Assembly (NCBI GenBank): GCA_947483555.1
Contig: CANKMW010000004.1
Span: 1 to 64,000 of the forward strand
Direction of reading: 5' to 3'
Length of the DNA: 64,000 nt
Source of the DNA: Myxococcales bacterium
GTDB taxonomy: Bacteria > Myxococcota_A > Polyangia > Haliangiales > Haliangiaceae
Both the position numbers and the translations under genes were made by a program. The notes under the pieces are model-generated. The model ran no database searches. It worked only from the letters and a program-made list of their open reading frames with translations, and was not told where the DNA came from. This document shows, piece after piece, positions 44,343 through 56,532 of this stretch (the first letter of the stretch is position 1; the number at the start of each line of letters is the position of its first letter).

Positions 44343-44355
44343 ATCCGCCTCACGT

Positions 44356-46566
44356 TCACTCGTAGTACGGCGAGGTCGCCCGATCGATCCGGGCCAGCAG
44401 ATCGCGAGCGTCCAGGGCCGCGTCGGCCGAGATCGCGCCGCCCGCCAGCTCACCCGCGATCACGTCGCGTGCCGCCAGCAGCTTGCCGTACGAGCGGTTG
44501 TTCTGGCGCAGCTTGAGCAGGTCGACCGCGGTCCGTCGGCTCCTGGCGCTGCGCACGCCGTCGACGTTCGCCAGCACCAGGCTGAGCTGGTCCTCGACCT
44601 GCTCGATGATCGCCGGGTTCGGCTCGTTGACCGCGGTGGTCAGCGTCGAGCGCAGCACGAGGTCGGCCCCCGACGGGATGAAGCCGGGATCGGCCAGGGT
44701 CGCGGCCGCGATCGGCGCCCCGACGTCGAGCATCAGGAGCTCCCAGCCGCGCTCGGCCTGGGCGCCATCGCCGTTGGCGGCGAAGTCGTAGACCGGGCGA
44801 CCGTAGGCCTCGAGCGCCCACAGGAACTGCTCGGGCAAGCCGAAGCGCGTGAAGTAGTCGCGGATCCACTCGTAGTCGGGCTGGTAGGTGGTCGCGAACG
44901 GGTCGGCGCCGGTGTCGAACCGCTGACACTCGGGGATGACCCCGACGTCTTCGTCGGTGCAGAACGGCTGGGTCGGCAGCTCCGGCGACAGGCCGTAGAG
45001 GTACTCGACCGCGTCGACGTCGTAGCTGCCGACCGCGCCGCCCATGGCGACCGCGGTGGTGAACAGGGTGTAGTCCATCACCGACGACGAGGTCGGCTCG
45101 ACCAGCGACCCCGCGAAGTTGTGGCGCAGGCCGAGGTCGTGACCGATCTCGTGGGCGATCATGTCGCTGATCGACCGCTCGAGCTTCTCGCCGGCGGTGT
45201 AGCTGGTGTTGTCGTCGGCGTGACCCACGCCGCGGTCGTCATGCCAGGACACGCACAGCGGCGCGGCGTACATCCCGGCCCAGCGCAGCGAGCGAACCGC
45301 CGGACGCGACGGCTGCTGCGGGGGAGTGCGGCCGCCGGCGGGCGGGTCGTCCTCGATGCCGCCGCGACCGACCCAGGCGCCCCCGAAGTAGACACTGGCG
45401 CCGCGGATCTCACCGGTATTGGGGTTGGTGCGCCAGTTGGCGAACGCGAACCCGACCGAGGGATCCGGATCGAAGATGATGTAGTTCTTGTCGTCCTGGC
45501 CGAACGACTCGTCGGCCGTCGCGAGGCGGGCGCGGAACACCTCGAACCCGAAGGCCTGGTTCCAGGTCTCGATGCCTTGTTCGACGGCGGCGACCAGCTC
45601 GACGTCGGCGTACTCGGCGGTATCGTCGAGCGCCTTGACCTCGGGCGAGATCACCCACTCGATCGGCCGCATGCCACGGTGGATGTCCCAGTGGGCGGCG
45701 GTCTGGACCGGATCGGGCGTGCCGACCACGTGCTTCGGATCGCTGCGGAAGTAGTGTTCCGGGTCCGGCAGCGCCACCTCCTGGTAGTGCGCGCCCTCCT
45801 GGTACCTGCGGATCGAGATGCCGAGGGTGCCGGCGGCGCGGAACACGTCGGGTTCGACCTGACCGTCGCTGATCGGCACGTCGGCGGTGCCGGCGAACAC
45901 CTGCTGGAACGAGACGCCGTCGGCGAGGCGCTCGAACTTCTGGTTGAACGCCAGCTCGCGATCGAAGCTGACCTGCGACCAGGCCGAGCCGAACGCGTCA
46001 CGCAGGAAGTCGAAACCAGCGACGCCGGCGGCCGGATCGAAGAACACGTAACGGTCCGAGAGCGGGATCGAGCGGGTGTAGGCGTTGTCGACGATCGGGT
46101 AGGCCTCGACCAGGATCTCGGGATCGAAGACCTCGGTCGCGGCGTGGCGATCGCTGGCGTCGAAGACGAACAGCTTGCCGTTCTGGATCTTGAACGAGAT
46201 CACGCGGGTGCCGAGCGACGACGCCGCGCCGCCCATCACCGCACCCGGGAAGTACTGCTCGAGGAACGCGGTCATGAAGTAGCGGTCGGCGAGCGCGCTC
46301 TTGCGCACGCCGATGTAGAAGTCGCGGTCGGCCGCGATCCGGTTGGTGGTGCGCACCGGCGCGCCGGCCTTGGCGAGCGCGGTCCGGCGCGCCGCCGCGG
46401 TCTCGCGATCGACCACCCGCGGCAGGGCGACGAAGTCGTCACCGCGCGAGAGATCGGGGGCGTCGGGATCGACGAGCTCGTCGCCCGGGCGGTCGGGGTC
46501 GGCGCAGCCGCCGAGGGGGATGAGGGGGATGGCGAGGACGGTGGAGAAGATCAGCTTCCTGAGCAC
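44356..46566 (-). CDS. Lipoprotein zinc-dependent metalloprotease (DUF5117/DUF4953-like)
   Basis: 736 residues. Signal peptide with lipobox LGGC (Cys about residue 21). Metzincin-type zinc site HEIGHDLGLRHNF at about 471-483, with a Met-turn-like segment SSSVMDYT about 20 residues later. Long N- and C-terminal domains without motifs flank it; the middle resembles the DUF4953 region (IETWNQAFGFEVF, NWRTNPNTGEIRGASVYFGG). The start is a GTG with AGGAGG 5 nt upstream. It is probably anchored to the outer membrane. It converges on the HEIGH peptidase gene, so two unrelated peptidases are neighbours. Confidence 0.85.
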   Translation of the reverse strand: MLRKLIFSTVLAIPLIPLGGCADPDRPGDELVDPDAPDLSRGDDFVALPRVVDRETAAARRTALAKAGAPVRTTNRIAADRDFYIGVRKSALADRYFMTAFLEQYFPGAVMGGAASSLGTRVISFKIQNGKLFVFDASDRHAATEVFDPEILVEAYPIVDNAYTRSIPLSDRYVFFDPAAGVAGFDFLRDAFGSAWSQVSFDRELAFNQKFERLADGVSFQQVFAGTADVPISDGQVEPDVFRAAGTLGISIRRYQEGAHYQEVALPDPEHYFRSDPKHVVGTPDPVQTAAHWDIHRGMRPIEWVISPEVKALDDTAEYADVELVAAVEQGIETWNQAFGFEVFRARLATADESFGQDDKNYIIFDPDPSVGFAFANWRTNPNTGEIRGASVYFGGAWVGRGGIEDDPPAGGRTPPQQPSRPAVRSLRWAGMYAAPLCVSWHDDRGVGHADDNTSYTAGEKLERSISDMIAHEIGHDLGLRHNFAGSLVEPTSSSVMDYTLFTTAVAMGGAVGSYDVDAVEYLYGLSPELPTQPFCTDEDVGVIPECQRFDTGADPFATTYQPDYEWIRDYFTRFGLPEQFLWALEAYGRPVYDFAANGDGAQAERGWELLMLDVGAPIAAATLADPGFIPSGADLVLRSTLTTAVNEPNPAIIEQVEDQLSLVLANVDGVRSARSRRTAVDLLKLRQNNRSYGKLLAARDVIAGELAGGAISADAALDARDLLARIDRATSPYYE

Positions 46567-46788
46567 GAGTGCCTCCTGGGATCAGCCCGGCTCGACCGGG
46601 AGATCCAGATGCGCGAGCCCACGTTGGTTCGGGGGGAGGACGCGGGCCGCGCGGGGTGGACGACTGACGCCAGGCTACGTGACGCGAGCGCGCCTCTCCC
46701 AGGGCAAGGAGCGGCAACTCGCTGACGCTGCATCGCCGCGCGAGGTCTGCACCGCGCATCGCGGTCGCGCCTCACCCCGGCGGCGTAA

Positions 46789-46947
46789 GGGACCGGGAAT
46801 GGACAAATCGATCGGTGATCGCGGTCGAGCCGCCCCGATGGCGAGGCGCGAGGAGTGGAGGTTACCCTCGGTAAGTGACCGACGAGCAACGAAGCTAGCG
46901 GGGAAGGATCGGCCGCGAGGACGGACGAGTTGTCCATTCCCGGTCCC
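46789..46947. mobile_element. Candidate MITE: 159 bp, 18-bp perfect terminal inverted repeats, TAA target duplication
   Basis: Left end GGGACCGGGAATGGACAA (46789-46806) and its exact inverse at 46930-46947. TAA flanks both ends (46786-46788 and 46948-46950), consistent with a 3-bp target duplication, although the last base would also extend the palindrome. The interior has no open reading frame worth calling but contains a small hairpin (TTACC-CTC-GGTAA, 46862-46874). It lies in the 387-bp gap between divergent genes; the remainder of that gap (46567-46785) shows nothing else. A 3-bp TNA duplication is typical of some IS5-family elements; no transposase is nearby. Confidence 0.6.
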
Positions 46948-46953
46948 TAAGCG

Positions 46954-47349
46954 TCAGCCGCAGATGCCGAGCGCGCCGAGCCCGATCCAGGCCAGGCCGA
47001 CCAGCGACACACCCCAGAGCGCCGAGCGTACGAACACGATCCCCGCCAGGTACGCGATGAAGTACGTCAGGCGCGCGAAGAAGAAGATCGCCGCACCGGT
47101 GGTCGGGTCGGCACCAGCGGTGCGGGCAGCGACAAACACGGCCACGAACAGGACCAGGTTCTCGACCATGTTCTTGGCCGCGCGATCGGCGCGGGCGGCG
47201 ATCGGGCTCGGGGCCGGCAACGCCTCGCGGTTGCCGAACGCGAGCCGGGCGCCAGCACGGGTCCACGTCGGCGTGTGCAGCTCGGCGGCGGTCATGATCA
47301 TGAGCCACGCGAGGGCTGCGGACATCAGCAGGTAGTGCACGTCGGTCAT
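46954..47349 (-). CDS. MAPEG family membrane protein
   Basis: 131 residues with four hydrophobic helices, beginning VHYLLMSAALAWLMIMTAAE, then the family signature RADRAAKNMVENLVLFVAVFVAA with the conserved Arg/Asn/Glu set, and ARLTYFIAYLAGI. MAPEG proteins are small integral membrane proteins, often glutathione-dependent; bacterial members of this subgroup have no assigned reaction. It is transcribed away from the metalloprotease at 47510, with its 3' end 7 bp from the MITE. Confidence 0.88.
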   Translation of the reverse strand: MTDVHYLLMSAALAWLMIMTAAELHTPTWTRAGARLAFGNREALPAPSPIAARADRAAKNMVENLVLFVAVFVAARTAGADPTTGAAIFFFARLTYFIAYLAGIVFVRSALWGVSLVGLAWIGLGALGICG

Positions 47350-47451
47350 CGCCGAGGCATCGGATGCACCGGGTGAGCGATTCGATTCGGGCCGGGTCCC
47401 CGATGACTGGGGCCATCAGGTGTGGGACCGGGGGCCCCTGGCGAGGCACGC

Positions 47452-47457
47452 TAACGT
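47452..47457 (+). promoter_or_regulatory. -10-like box (TAACGT)
   Basis: TAACGT in a GCTAACGT context lies about 52 nt before the metalloprotease ATG, with the GAGGAG ribosome site between them. The same GCTAACGT octamer occurs on the reverse strand upstream of the gene at 63790. Confidence 0.3.
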
Positions 47458-47509
47458 GCCGAGATTGCAGGATGCCTACCGTGGCCCCGCGCTTGAAGTA
47501 GCGAGGAGC

Positions 47510-48757
47510 ATGAACACGCGCATCCTCGTCGCCGGCGCTACCTTCGGCCTCCTCGGATGCGTCGACCAGCCGTCGCTGGGATCGAACGTCGGGGACGTGA
47601 CGTGGGAGGAGTTCCGGACCGCGGCGTACCAGGAACCCGGAACCGGGCTGTTCATCCTCGACTGGGACCGTCCGATCCGCGGCGAGGCGGCGCTGTTCGC
47701 GTTCTGGAGCCAGCTCCAGCCCGGCGCCTTGACCATCTACAACAACGGCACCGACGTGAAGTGGAACGCGACCCAGAAGAAGAACCTCAGCTTCTGCGTC
47801 TCGAACACGTTCGGCGCCAACAAGGCGGCGGTGGTGGCGGCGATGACGGCGGCGACCGACGACGGCTGGGAGAAGATGGCCGACGTCGGCTTCGTCTACA
47901 AGCCGGCCGAGGACGCCAGCTGCACGGCCGCCAACACCAACGTGCTGTTCGACGTCAACCCGGTCAACAGCAACGGCCAGTACCTGGCCCGCGCGTTCTT
48001 CCCCGACTCGACGCGCGCCGATCGCAACGTGCTGGTCGACATCACCGCCTTCGACCCGCAGCAGACCGGCGGCATCCCGCTCGCCAACATCATGGGTCAC
48101 GAGCTCGGTCACACGCTCGGCTTCCGTCACGAGCACGTCCGGCCCGAAGCCAACGCCGCCGAGTGCGCCGAGGACACCCAGTTCCGTGGCGTGACGCCGT
48201 ACGACTCGGCGTCGGTGATGCACTACCCGCAGTGCAACGGCACCGCGACCACGCTCGCCTTCACGCAGCGCGACCGCGAGGGCGTGGTGCTGGTCTACGG
48301 CGCGCCGGTGGTCAACATGCCGCCGATGGCCCAGGTCACCGCCCCCGCCAATGGCGCCACGGTGGCACCGACGTTCACGGTGAGCACGGCGATCGTCGAC
48401 ACCGACGTGGCGCGCGTCGAGCTGCGCATCGACGGCGCGCCGTACGCGACCTCGACCGCGTCGCCCTACGAGTTTCAGGTCACCGCGCTCGCCGCTGGCG
48501 CGCACACGCTCGAGATCGCCGCCTTCGACAGCGCCGGCCAGACCGTGTCGACGACGATCGGCATCACGGTGCGCAGCGGCGGCGGCGGTGGCGGCGGTGG
48601 CGGCGGTGGTGGTGGTGGCGGCGGCTCCGGCGACGACGACGGCCGAGCCGACATGATCACCGGCGGCTGCTCGACCGGTGGCGCGGGCGGCGGCGGCGGC
48701 GGCGCGCTCGCGGTGGCGCTGCTCGCGGTCGTCCTCGGTCGGCGGCGCCAGCGCTGA
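47510..48757 (+). CDS. Metzincin-type metalloprotease with Ig-like domain and MYXO-CTERM-like tail
   Basis: 415 residues. Short signal peptide with LGCVDQ (lipobox-like). The catalytic domain contains HELGHTLGFRHEH (H197, H201, H207) and the Met-turn SVMHYP, the astacin-like pattern. An Ig-like domain follows (VTAPANGATVAPTFTVSTA, about 275-365), then a Gly run with an Asp cluster, and the C-terminal GGCSTGG + hydrophobic helix + RRRQR, which fits the MYXO-CTERM sorting signal for surface attachment. The Gly run is encoded by a GGC/GGT tract (about 48580-48630). The start has GAGGAG. Confidence 0.88.
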   Translation: MNTRILVAGATFGLLGCVDQPSLGSNVGDVTWEEFRTAAYQEPGTGLFILDWDRPIRGEAALFAFWSQLQPGALTIYNNGTDVKWNATQKKNLSFCVSNTFGANKAAVVAAMTAATDDGWEKMADVGFVYKPAEDASCTAANTNVLFDVNPVNSNGQYLARAFFPDSTRADRNVLVDITAFDPQQTGGIPLANIMGHELGHTLGFRHEHVRPEANAAECAEDTQFRGVTPYDSASVMHYPQCNGTATTLAFTQRDREGVVLVYGAPVVNMPPMAQVTAPANGATVAPTFTVSTAIVDTDVARVELRIDGAPYATSTASPYEFQVTALAAGAHTLEIAAFDSAGQTVSTTIGITVRSGGGGGGGGGGGGGGGGSGDDDGRADMITGGCSTGGAGGGGGGALAVALLAVVLGRRRQR

Positions 48758-48762
48758 ACCGG

Positions 48763-49971
48763 CTAGCGGTCGGCGCTGCGGGCGTCGCGAAGCCGCAGGC
48801 CGCCGGCGACCGTCCTGGCCGTCGCCAGCGCGGCGTCCGCGGTGGCCGCGGTCGCCAGCACGACGCCGAGGCGGCGACGCGGACCGGCGCTCGGCTTGCC
48901 GAAGAACCGCACATCGACGTCGGGCGTCGCGTAGGCCTCGGCGAGGCCGTCGAGCACCGGCGAGGTCAGCTCGCCATCGGCGCGCAGCGCGACGCTGGCG
49001 CCGGCGGAGTGGCGCCGGATCGCGGCGATCGGCAAGCCCAGGATGGCGCGGGCATGGAGCGCGAACTCGCTCCATGGCTGGGTCGCCAGCGTCACCAGGC
49101 CGGTGTCGTGCGGCCGCGGGCTGACCTCGCTGAACATCACCTGATCGTCGGGCAGGAGGAACAGCTCGACCCCGAAGATGCCGTGGCCGCCGAGGCGGTC
49201 CGTGATCTGGCGGGCGATCGCCTGCGATCGCTCGAGCTGCGCCGCGCTCATCGCGTGGGGCTGCCAGCTCTCGACGTAGTCGCCGCCGACCTGGCGATGC
49301 CCGACCGGATCGCAGAACCAGGTGCCGTTCGACGCTCGCACCGTCAGCATCGTGATCTCGCTGTCGAAGCGGATGAACTCCTCGACGATCACGCGGCCGG
49401 CGCCGGTCCGGCCGGCGGTCTGGGCGTGGTGCCAGCTGGTGGCGAGATCGTCCTCGGTCCTGGCCACCGACTGGCCCTTCCCCGACGAGCTCATGATCGG
49501 TTTGATCACCACCGGCCAGCCCAGCGCGTGCGCAGCCGCGGTCAGCTCCTCGAAGCTGTCCGCGAACCGGTAGCGCGCGGTCGGCAGCTCGAGCTCCTCG
49601 GCGGCGACGCGCCGGATCGCCTCGCGGTCCATGGTCAGCCGGGCCGCCAGCGCGGTCGGGATGACGGTCCAGCCCTCGGCCTCGAGCGCGAGCAACTCGG
49701 CGGTGGCGATCGCCTCGATCTCGGGAACGATCAGGTGCGGCCGCTCGCGTTCCACGACCGCGCGCAGCGCCGCGCGATCGAGCATGTCGATCACGTGGCT
49801 GCGATGCGCGACCTGCATGGCGGGGGCATCGGCATAGCGATCGCACGCGATCACCTCGACCCCAAACCGCTGCAGCTCGATCGCCACCTCCTTGCCGAGC
49901 TCACCGGAACCGAGCAGCAGGACCCGGGTGGCGTGAGGACTTTTCGGGGTGCCGATCGAGACGGGCTTCAT
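48763..49971 (-). CDS. purT: Formate-dependent phosphoribosylglycinamide formyltransferase
   Basis: 402 residues, ATP-grasp fold. [21 protein letters not shown] (N-terminal), [11 protein letters not shown] (substrate loop), [12 protein letters not shown] (ATP Gly loop), [12 protein letters not shown] and [13 protein letters not shown] match PurT closely. It makes formyl-GAR from GAR, formate and ATP in purine synthesis. It converges on the metalloprotease gene with only 5 bp between stops, and is divergent from the AgmX-type gene with 23 bp between starts. An AGGAG site precedes the ATG. Confidence 0.95.
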   Translation of the reverse strand: MKPVSIGTPKSPHATRVLLLGSGELGKEVAIELQRFGVEVIACDRYADAPAMQVAHRSHVIDMLDRAALRAVVERERPHLIVPEIEAIATAELLALEAEGWTVIPTALAARLTMDREAIRRVAAEELELPTARYRFADSFEELTAAAHALGWPVVIKPIMSSSGKGQSVARTEDDLATSWHHAQTAGRTGAGRVIVEEFIRFDSEITMLTVRASNGTWFCDPVGHRQVGGDYVESWQPHAMSAAQLERSQAIARQITDRLGGHGIFGVELFLLPDDQVMFSEVSPRPHDTGLVTLATQPWSEFALHARAILGLPIAAIRRHSAGASVALRADGELTSPVLDGLAEAYATPDVDVRFFGKPSAGPRRRLGVVLATAATADAALATARTVAGGLRLRDARSADR

Positions 49972-49981
49972 GATCGGCTCC

Positions 49982-49987
49982 TACCAT
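49982..49987 (+). promoter_or_regulatory. -10-like box (TACCAT)
   Basis: TACCAT lies 7 nt before the ATG at 49995 and overlaps an earlier in-frame ATG at 49986, which argues for the later start. It shares the 23-bp gap with the purT start region. Confidence 0.35.
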
Positions 49988-49994
49988 GGCCCTC

Positions 49995-51353
49995 ATGCCG
50001 CTGCCTCGCCTCGTCGCGTCCTTCTCGATCGTCATCGTCGGTGTCGTCCTCGCCGGTTGCGGCAAGAGCGACTCGACCAGCGCGGGCAGCGGCTCGCCGG
50101 CGGCGCTGCCACCACCGCCACCACCGCCCCCACCGGCGCCGAAGCTGGCGACCACGGTCGCCGGTCAGTACCAGGTGCCGGCGGCATCGGCCGCCAAGGG
50201 CTTGCCGACCAGGCCGGCGGCGTACGTGTTCGTCACCACCGGCGCCGCCATCCATGTCGGCACGACGGCGGTGTTCGCGGACGCGACCACGACCGACCTC
50301 GGTTCGCTGCGCGCGCTGCTGCCGCCCGTGCCGTCCCCGGCGCCGGCAGCTGGCGCGGCCGCGGCCGACCGCGACGCCGGCGCCGACCTCGGCGGCCTGC
50401 TCGGCGAGGAGGTCGGCGAGATGCACGGCGGCTGGGGGTTCGGCCCCAGCGGCTTCGCTCCGAGCGGAGGCGGCACCGGCATGGGGACGATCGGCATCGG
50501 CTCGGGCTACGGCGTCGGCGGCGCGGTCCGCTACACCAGCGTCGGCCTCGCCGAACCCACCGACCCGGCCACCGCGCGCATCGTGCTGGTCGCCGATGGC
50601 GGCGTCTCGGTCGACGCGCTCGACGGCATCCTGACCCAGATCGGCGAGCCGGTCGCGGTGGTCGTCGACGGGGGCGCGGCGGGCGCCGGCGCGCTGGCGC
50701 TGACCCTGCGCCGCGGCTGGGCCGACAACCTCGGCACCGAGATCGCGATCCAGGATGGTCGCGCCGACCTGACCGACAACAACAAAGGAACCATGACCAG
50801 CGTGCCGGCGGCTGCCGGCGGCCGCGTCGATCGCGCCGCGCTGGCCACGGCGCTCACCAGTCCCCTGGCACGGCCCGACGGCGGGACCGCTCGCGTTCAG
50901 CTGACGCTCCGTCCCCGCGACCGGTTCGAGACCCTGGTGGTCGTGCTCGACGCCGTGGCTGGCCGCGCCGGGCCGGTGTCGATCCGCACCCTCACCGCCC
51001 GCGGCATGCGCGGCCGCGACGACAGCGTGCCGCAGGTCCGCATCGGCCAGCCCGACGCCGTCGGCGACCTCGACAAGGCGATCATCCGCCGCTACATCAA
51101 GCGCAGCATCAGCAAGATCTCGTACTGCTACGAGAAGGTGTTGCTGGCCAAGCCCGGCCTCGCGGGCACCGTGATGACCAAGTTCGTGATCACCGCGCAG
51201 GGGTTGGTCGCGACGGCGACCGCGGTCGGCGTCGATGGCGAGGTGGCGAGCTGCGTCGCCGGCGTGATCAGGGCCATCGAGTTTCCCAAGCCCAAGGGTG
51301 GCGGCATCGTGCAGGTGAACTACCCGTTCGTGTTCCGTCCCGCCGGCGGCTAG
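49995..51353 (+). CDS. Lipoprotein with AgmX/PglI-type C-terminal domain
   Basis: 452 residues. Signal peptide and lipobox (VVLAGC, Cys about residue 21), a poly-Pro stretch (about 35-45), and a Gly-rich middle (GGWGFGPSGFAPSGGG). The C-terminal domain, about 348-445, has IIRRYIKRSISKISYCYEKV, then VVTKF-type strands and a final VNYPFVF strand, as in AgmX/PglI-like myxobacterial proteins linked to gliding and adventurous motility. The two Cys of this domain (YCYE, SCVAG) may pair. Function is inferred from family only. The next gene starts 75 bp downstream. Confidence 0.82.
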   Translation: MPLPRLVASFSIVIVGVVLAGCGKSDSTSAGSGSPAALPPPPPPPPPAPKLATTVAGQYQVPAASAAKGLPTRPAAYVFVTTGAAIHVGTTAVFADATTTDLGSLRALLPPVPSPAPAAGAAAADRDAGADLGGLLGEEVGEMHGGWGFGPSGFAPSGGGTGMGTIGIGSGYGVGGAVRYTSVGLAEPTDPATARIVLVADGGVSVDALDGILTQIGEPVAVVVDGGAAGAGALALTLRRGWADNLGTEIAIQDGRADLTDNNKGTMTSVPAAAGGRVDRAALATALTSPLARPDGGTARVQLTLRPRDRFETLVVVLDAVAGRAGPVSIRTLTARGMRGRDDSVPQVRIGQPDAVGDLDKAIIRRYIKRSISKISYCYEKVLLAKPGLAGTVMTKFVITAQGLVATATAVGVDGEVASCVAGVIRAIEFPKPKGGGIVQVNYPFVFRPAGG

Positions 51354-51428
51354 ATCGTTCATCCGAGCCCGCCTGGCCCTCGCACGCCGCCGCCACCTCC
51401 GATAGGATCGCTGGTCAGGGAGGTGACG

Positions 51429-52607
51429 ATGAAGCGCATCATGCTCGTGGCGCTGGTGATCCTGTGCGCGCACACCGCGCACGCCGATGAACCCAAGGAG
51501 ATCTTGCCGACCGGCAACGTCGCGGCCGATACCGCCATCGCGATCGTCAACGCGATGAACAAGCAGATGAAGTTGATCGAGGACACGTCGGACCTGCACG
51601 TCAAGTCGGCCGACTACTACCGGCAGCTCATGGAGATGGAGCAGAAGCTCCAGCAGGAGCGCCGCAAGATCATGGACCTCGACAAGCAGCTGGCGACCCA
51701 GGAAGGCGACCTGCTGTCCAACTTCAAGTCCCAGAAGGCCGGCAAGGGCGACGCCGAGGTCGATGCGCTCGAGGCCGAGTACAACCGGCGCAAGAAGGAG
51801 CTGGCCCAGGCGCGCAAGCAGGTCAACGGCCTGCCTGGCATGTTCAAGACCGTCGGCGGCCACATCGCCGACCAGGCCAAGCTGCTCAAGCAGGTCAAGT
51901 CGCTGGCCGACTGGGTCGACCCCAAGACCGGCCTCGGCAAGGGCCGCGCCGCCTTCCAGAAGCGGCGCTACAAGATCAACGACCTCACCAACAAGCTCGC
52001 CGACGCGACGGCCAAGGTGAAGGACGTCATCGACAAGGGCTCGACGCTCGACGTCAAGGTCGAGCGCGCCGGCGCGTTCAGCGGCGAGGTCGCCGCGTTG
52101 AGCACCGGCACGCCGCCGTTCGAATGGACCGTCAACGGCAAGAAGGTCGCCAAGGGCGCGACGATCGCGATCGGCAACGACCGCGTCATCAAGCTCCAGG
52201 TCAAGCTGGTCGACGACCGCCGCAAGCAGTCGCGGACGATCAAGGACGGCCGGTTCGCCAAGAAGAAGGTCGCCCAGGAAGACTACGACTTCGAGTACGG
52301 CATCGACGACGCGTCGTACTCGCACTGGGTGATCGACGAGGAGGAGTACACCGACTGGCGGCTCGAGGCCCGGACCCCACGCGAGCCGACCCACCCGGTG
52401 TCGGCGTCGGGCGTTCACGCCAAGGTCAAGGGCGACGTCATGACGATCACGTTCTCGCCCGACACCGCGTCGGAGAAGCTCCACATCTCGGTCATCGGCC
52501 GCACCCGGTGGGCGATGAGTGGGCGCCGCGCCGGCGGTCCGACCGTCGACAGCGCCGACGGCAGCGGTAACGCCTCGATCGACATCTCGATCGCACCGTC
52601 GAAGTGA
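51429..52607 (+). CDS. Secreted coiled-coil protein of unknown function
   Basis: 392 residues. Signal peptide MKRIMLVALVILCAHTAHAD with a likely AHA-D cleavage site. Residues about 20-190 are strongly helical and Lys/Glu/Gln-rich (MEMEQKLQQERRKIMDLDKQ, AEYNRRKKELAQARKQVNGL), predicted coiled coil. The C-terminal 180 residues are beta-rich (TPPFEWTVNGKKV, VIKLQVKLVDDRR). The ATG follows GGGAGG by 6 nt; a GTG two codons earlier is less likely. TAGGAT about 22 nt upstream is a possible -10. Probably periplasmic. Confidence 0.7.
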   Translation: MKRIMLVALVILCAHTAHADEPKEILPTGNVAADTAIAIVNAMNKQMKLIEDTSDLHVKSADYYRQLMEMEQKLQQERRKIMDLDKQLATQEGDLLSNFKSQKAGKGDAEVDALEAEYNRRKKELAQARKQVNGLPGMFKTVGGHIADQAKLLKQVKSLADWVDPKTGLGKGRAAFQKRRYKINDLTNKLADATAKVKDVIDKGSTLDVKVERAGAFSGEVAALSTGTPPFEWTVNGKKVAKGATIAIGNDRVIKLQVKLVDDRRKQSRTIKDGRFAKKKVAQEDYDFEYGIDDASYSHWVIDEEEYTDWRLEARTPREPTHPVSASGVHAKVKGDVMTITFSPDTASEKLHISVIGRTRWAMSGRRAGGPTVDSADGSGNASIDISIAPSK

Positions 52608-52617
52608 GCCCGCGCCG

Positions 52618-53589
52618 TTGAGCGAGACCGAGGTCCCGGGGCCGGCGGCGCTGTGGCGCGCCGATGGCTCGGTCGATCGCACGGCGATCGGCTGGAGCCG
52701 CTCGCCGGTGCACGCGTGCCGGCTGCCGCGAGCGTGGGGCCGCCGCAAGCGCTGGCACTACTGGTGCGTGACGTCGGCCCGCGAGGTGGTGTCGCTGACG
52801 GTCGCCGATCTCGACTACGCCGGGCTGGGCGTGATCGCGGTCCACGACCGGGCCCGCGGGCGGTCGTGGCGCGACGTGACGGTGCGGCCGCTGGGCTGGC
52901 GGGCACGCTGGCCGGAGGACGCCGGCCGCGGCGATGTCGCGGTCGAGCGCGACGGCGTCCGGATCGCGTTCGGCGACGACGGCGAGCGCGTCCGGCTCGA
53001 GGCCCGCGGCAAGGGGGTGCGCGCCGCGATCGACGTCACCCGCCCGGCCGGGCACGAGACCCTCGGCGTCGCGGTCTCGCGGTCGCCGCACCTCGCCCAG
53101 TACACCAGCAAGCAGAACACGCTCCCCGCGCGCGGCTGGCTCGAGCTCGACGGTGAGCGCCGCGAGCTGGCGCCCGAGGCCTTCGCGTGCCTGGACTGGG
53201 GGCGCGGCGTGTGGCCGGCGCACACGCGCTGGAACTGGGCCGCCGCCTCGGGGCGGTGTGGCGGGCAGACGATCGGGCTCAACCTCGGCGCGCGGTGGAC
53301 CGACGGCGGCGGCGCCACCGAGAACGCGCTGTGCGTCGACGGCCGGCTGCGCAAGATCGGCGGCGACGTCCGCTTCGCCTGGGACCCGCGGGCGCCGCGC
53401 CGGCCATGGCGGCTGACCGGCGACGGCGTCGACCTCACGCTGATCCCCGAGATCGTCGACGGTCAGGCCGGCCCGCGTGGCCGGCCGCTGCCGCTGGTGT
53501 TGTGCTTCGGCACCTGGCACGGTCGGGTCCTCGACCTCGAGGTCCGCGACCTGTTCGGCTGGGCCGAGGAGCTGCACGTCTGGTGGTGA
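52618..53589 (+). CDS. DUF2804 protein
   Basis: 323 residues. Composition and repeated beta strands match DUF2804 (HYWCVTSAREVVSLTVADLD, CLDWGRGVWPAHTRWNWAA, GQTIGLNLGARW, VLCFGTWHGRVLDLEVRDL). The region around WPAHTRWNW is the conserved core. There is no signal peptide. The start is a TTG at 52618 just after the upstream stop, which is uncertain; no better start is present. DUF2804 proteins are common in actinobacteria and have no assigned reaction. Confidence 0.8.
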   Translation: MSETEVPGPAALWRADGSVDRTAIGWSRSPVHACRLPRAWGRRKRWHYWCVTSAREVVSLTVADLDYAGLGVIAVHDRARGRSWRDVTVRPLGWRARWPEDAGRGDVAVERDGVRIAFGDDGERVRLEARGKGVRAAIDVTRPAGHETLGVAVSRSPHLAQYTSKQNTLPARGWLELDGERRELAPEAFACLDWGRGVWPAHTRWNWAAASGRCGGQTIGLNLGARWTDGGGATENALCVDGRLRKIGGDVRFAWDPRAPRRPWRLTGDGVDLTLIPEIVDGQAGPRGRPLPLVLCFGTWHGRVLDLEVRDLFGWAEELHVWW

Positions 53590-53622
53590 CGACCGCGGCC
53601 ACCCATTCCCGGCGGGCGGAGC

Positions 53623-56442
<2,820 letters not shown>

Positions 56443-56532
56443 CCCCACCCGATCATAGCGAACCGGAGGTGGCGATGGATCGAAATTGGTGCGATGCCGG
56501 CGAGGTCGGCCAGACTGGTATACGCTCGCGGC

